From: Pedobacter rhodius
Lineage (GTDB): Bacteria; Bacteroidota; Bacteroidia; Sphingobacteriales; Sphingobacteriaceae
Direction of reading: 5' to 3'
Assembly (NCBI RefSeq): GCF_027213645.1
Contig: NZ_JAPWGL010000002.1
Span: 1,026,555-1,090,554, forward strand
Length of the DNA: 64,000 nt
A model generated the notes under the pieces. The model made no database searches and was not told where the DNA came from. It was given only the letters and a program-made list of their open reading frames with translations. Shown piece by piece: positions 62,542 to 64,000 of this stretch (positions are counted from its first letter, which is position 1; each line of letters opens with the position of its first letter). A program made the position numbers and the translations under genes.

Positions 62542-63243
62542 ATGAACATTATAATAACAGGTGCAAGTAGTGGGATTGGTTTTGAAACCGCTTTAGAATT
62601 AAGCTTACAAAACGAAAATAAAATTGTAGCGATTGCCCGCTCTGCCGATAAACTGCGTAAACTTTTAGAAATTGCAAAAGCCATTAATCCCGATTGTACA
62701 CTACTTCCCGTGGAGTTTGACATTGTAAATGACGACTATGCAGCATTAATTCACTTTTTAAAAGAACGCGCAGGCATAATAGATATATTGATTAATAATG
62801 CAGGCGCTTTAATAAATAAACCATTTTTAGAGACAACTGAAGAAGATTTGGGTGAAATGTTGCAAAGCAATGTTATCGCCCATTTCAGGATGATTCAAAA
62901 CACTATACCACTCATGCAAGCAGGTAGCCATATTGTAAACATTGGCAGTATGGGAGGTTTTCAAGGCAGTGTGAAATTTCCCGGTTTAGCTGCATATTCT
63001 GCCAGTAAAGCTGCATTACATACATTAACAGAATGTTTAGCTTTTGAGTTAGCAGAAACCGGAATTAAAGTCAATTGCCTCGCCCTGGGTTCAGCACAAA
63101 CAGAAATGCTGGAAGCTGCTTTTCCGGGTTATCAGAGTCCGGTTTTGGCTTTCGAAATGGGTAAATATGTAGCTGACTTTGCAAAAACAGCTCATAAATT
63201 CTTTAATGGCAAGATTTTGCCCGTCGCCGTTACCACGCCATAA
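62542..63243 (+). CDS. Short-chain dehydrogenase/reductase
   Basis: 233 residues, classical SDR. TGASSGIGFETAL binds the nucleotide, NNAG follows, and the active site is the Ser in NIGSMGG with YSASKAAL (Tyr-x3-Lys). Substrate unknown. The 58-base gap to the toxin gene makes linkage unlikely. Confidence 0.9.
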   Translation: MNIIITGASSGIGFETALELSLQNENKIVAIARSADKLRKLLEIAKAINPDCTLLPVEFDIVNDDYAALIHFLKERAGIIDILINNAGALINKPFLETTEEDLGEMLQSNVIAHFRMIQNTIPLMQAGSHIVNIGSMGGFQGSVKFPGLAAYSASKAALHTLTECLAFELAETGIKVNCLALGSAQTEMLEAAFPGYQSPVLAFEMGKYVADFAKTAHKFFNGKILPVAVTTP

Positions 63244-63313
63244 TTTATTTTTCATTAATTACAACAGTTTTCAAACTTATTTGTTAAGCAAATTAAACTT
63301 AAAAAAAATCAGA

Positions 63314-63688
63314 ATGGAAACAAACAACAATTTCACAGCAACCGATAACGGTAAAACTGCGGGCATTATTAGTTACTTCACCATAATTGGTTGGTTAATT
63401 GCCTATTTTGCAATGCATAAGGATAATAAAACCGAGTTGGGAAGTTATCAATTAAGACAAACTTTATTATTTGCAATTGTTTCAACTGTTATAGGTTGGG
63501 GATTGGGTTTCGTGTTAGGAATTCTAATCGTTTCAACAGGTGTGGGTGCCTTGATTTATATTGCATACATTCTTCAGATTGCGCTTTTTATAATCTGGCT
63601 GATCGGTTTAATTGGTGCCATTAACGGTGAGAAAAAACCAATGCCTTTAATCGGTGAAAAAGCGCAGACTATGTTCCCAGGCATTTAA
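63314..63688 (+). CDS. DUF4870-like membrane protein
   Basis: 124 residues from ATG 63314; a longer frame overlapping the SDR gene is not supported. Three to four helices with GKTAGIISYFTIIGWLIAYF, ELGSYQLRQTLLFA and the C-terminal GLIGAINGEKKPMPLIGE: the DUF4870/Tic20-like pattern. Function unknown. Confidence 0.82.
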   Translation: METNNNFTATDNGKTAGIISYFTIIGWLIAYFAMHKDNKTELGSYQLRQTLLFAIVSTVIGWGLGFVLGILIVSTGVGALIYIAYILQIALFIIWLIGLIGAINGEKKPMPLIGEKAQTMFPGI

Positions 63689-64000
63689 TAAAATATAAAT
63701 TTAAAGAGACTGTCTCATAAAGCAATTTTTTTGACTGTTGTCATGTTGAATTCAGCCTGTACTGAGCTTGTAGAAGCATCGAAACGCTTAAAACACAATT
63801 TATATAAGTCCTTCACTTCGACTTAGCTCAGTGCAAGCTGGCTATCATTAACAGATCAGAAGAAAAGTCGTCCTTTCGATCCGATAGCTCCTATGTTTAC
63901 AATTATTAATTTAGTGAATATAAAGTGAAAAGGATTGAGAGTAGACCGATGGCTAAATAACTCATGAAGTATATTGACCGATAGATACTACCTCTTTCCT
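63689..64000. repeat. Terminal spacer with dispersed repeats
   Basis: Begins with a GAGACTGTCTCATAAA repeat-like stretch, then CTGTACTGAGCTTGTAGAAG. GGCTATCATTAACAGATC and AAAAGTCGTCCTTTCGA (63840-63880) match, in complement, the sequence at about 5670-5699 beside the palindrome. No gene visible up to the window end. Confidence 0.6.

Overview
The window reads as chromosomal DNA of a Bacteroidota species, most likely a Pedobacter-like member of the Sphingobacteriaceae. Pointers are the gliding genes gldA, gldF, gldG and gldC, many lipoproteins ending in SCK/SCF lipoboxes, DUF4397 and DUF3810 families, the long phenylalanine hydroxylase, low GC, absence of Shine-Dalgarno leaders, and repeated TAnnTTTG -7 promoter boxes placed only 5-30 bases before ATG codons. 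No rRNA, tRNA, prophage, insertion sequence or CRISPR array was seen. Genus assignment is inference.

Layout. 1-6.9 kb: 3' end of dnaJ, a lipoprotein, a NatAB-like ABC exporter, a Ppx/GppA phosphatase, Maf and a small LTXXQ-type exported protein. 7-12 kb (minus): KdsC-like phosphatase, IscX, ISC ferredoxin, then ccmE-ccmF-DUF2520. 12.3-16.6 kb (plus): three exported proteins of unknown role, two of them paralogous, lying between the two halves of the cytochrome c maturation locus. 16.7-20 kb (minus): glutamate dehydrogenase and ccmB-ccmC-ccmD. 20.2-21.1 kb: Ogt and a cupin-like protein. 21.1-27.4 kb: the most striking block, an operon-like run of SpeD homologue, zinc-ribbon/DUF4178 membrane protein, an unlisted 57-residue membrane peptide, DUF350 protein, membrane-fused spermidine-synthase homologue, Tat-type flavin amine-oxidase-like lipoprotein and a polytopic His-rich membrane protein. 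Together they look like an envelope-located, polyamine-related pathway of unknown product.

27.5-35.7 kb: lipocalin, GldC, RhlE helicase, dihydroorotase, a decayed toxin-antitoxin pair, DUF3810 protein, MiaE and a glycosyltransferase. 35.7-42.8 kb: HscA, a luciferase-like oxidoreductase, AraC-type regulator with exported VOC protein, zinc-dependent phospholipase/nuclease-like protein and a DedA protein. 42.9-50.4 kb (minus): two DUF4397 lipoproteins, DnaN, gldG-gldF, an outer-membrane barrel, gldA and a GDPD lipoprotein. 50.7-55.2 kb: a four-gene two-component operon divergent from a subtilisin-like protease whose stop overlaps a small gene resembling a free-standing protease propeptide inhibitor. 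55.6-63.7 kb: glycyl-tRNA synthetase, lipoproteins, CAP and GtrA proteins, phenylalanine 4-monooxygenase, an intact PIN-type toxin-antitoxin pair, an SDR and a DUF4870 protein.

Intergenic spaces carry many imperfect palindromic or short direct repeats of several families. In two places these repeats reach the start region of a gene (kdsC and the glycosyltransferase).
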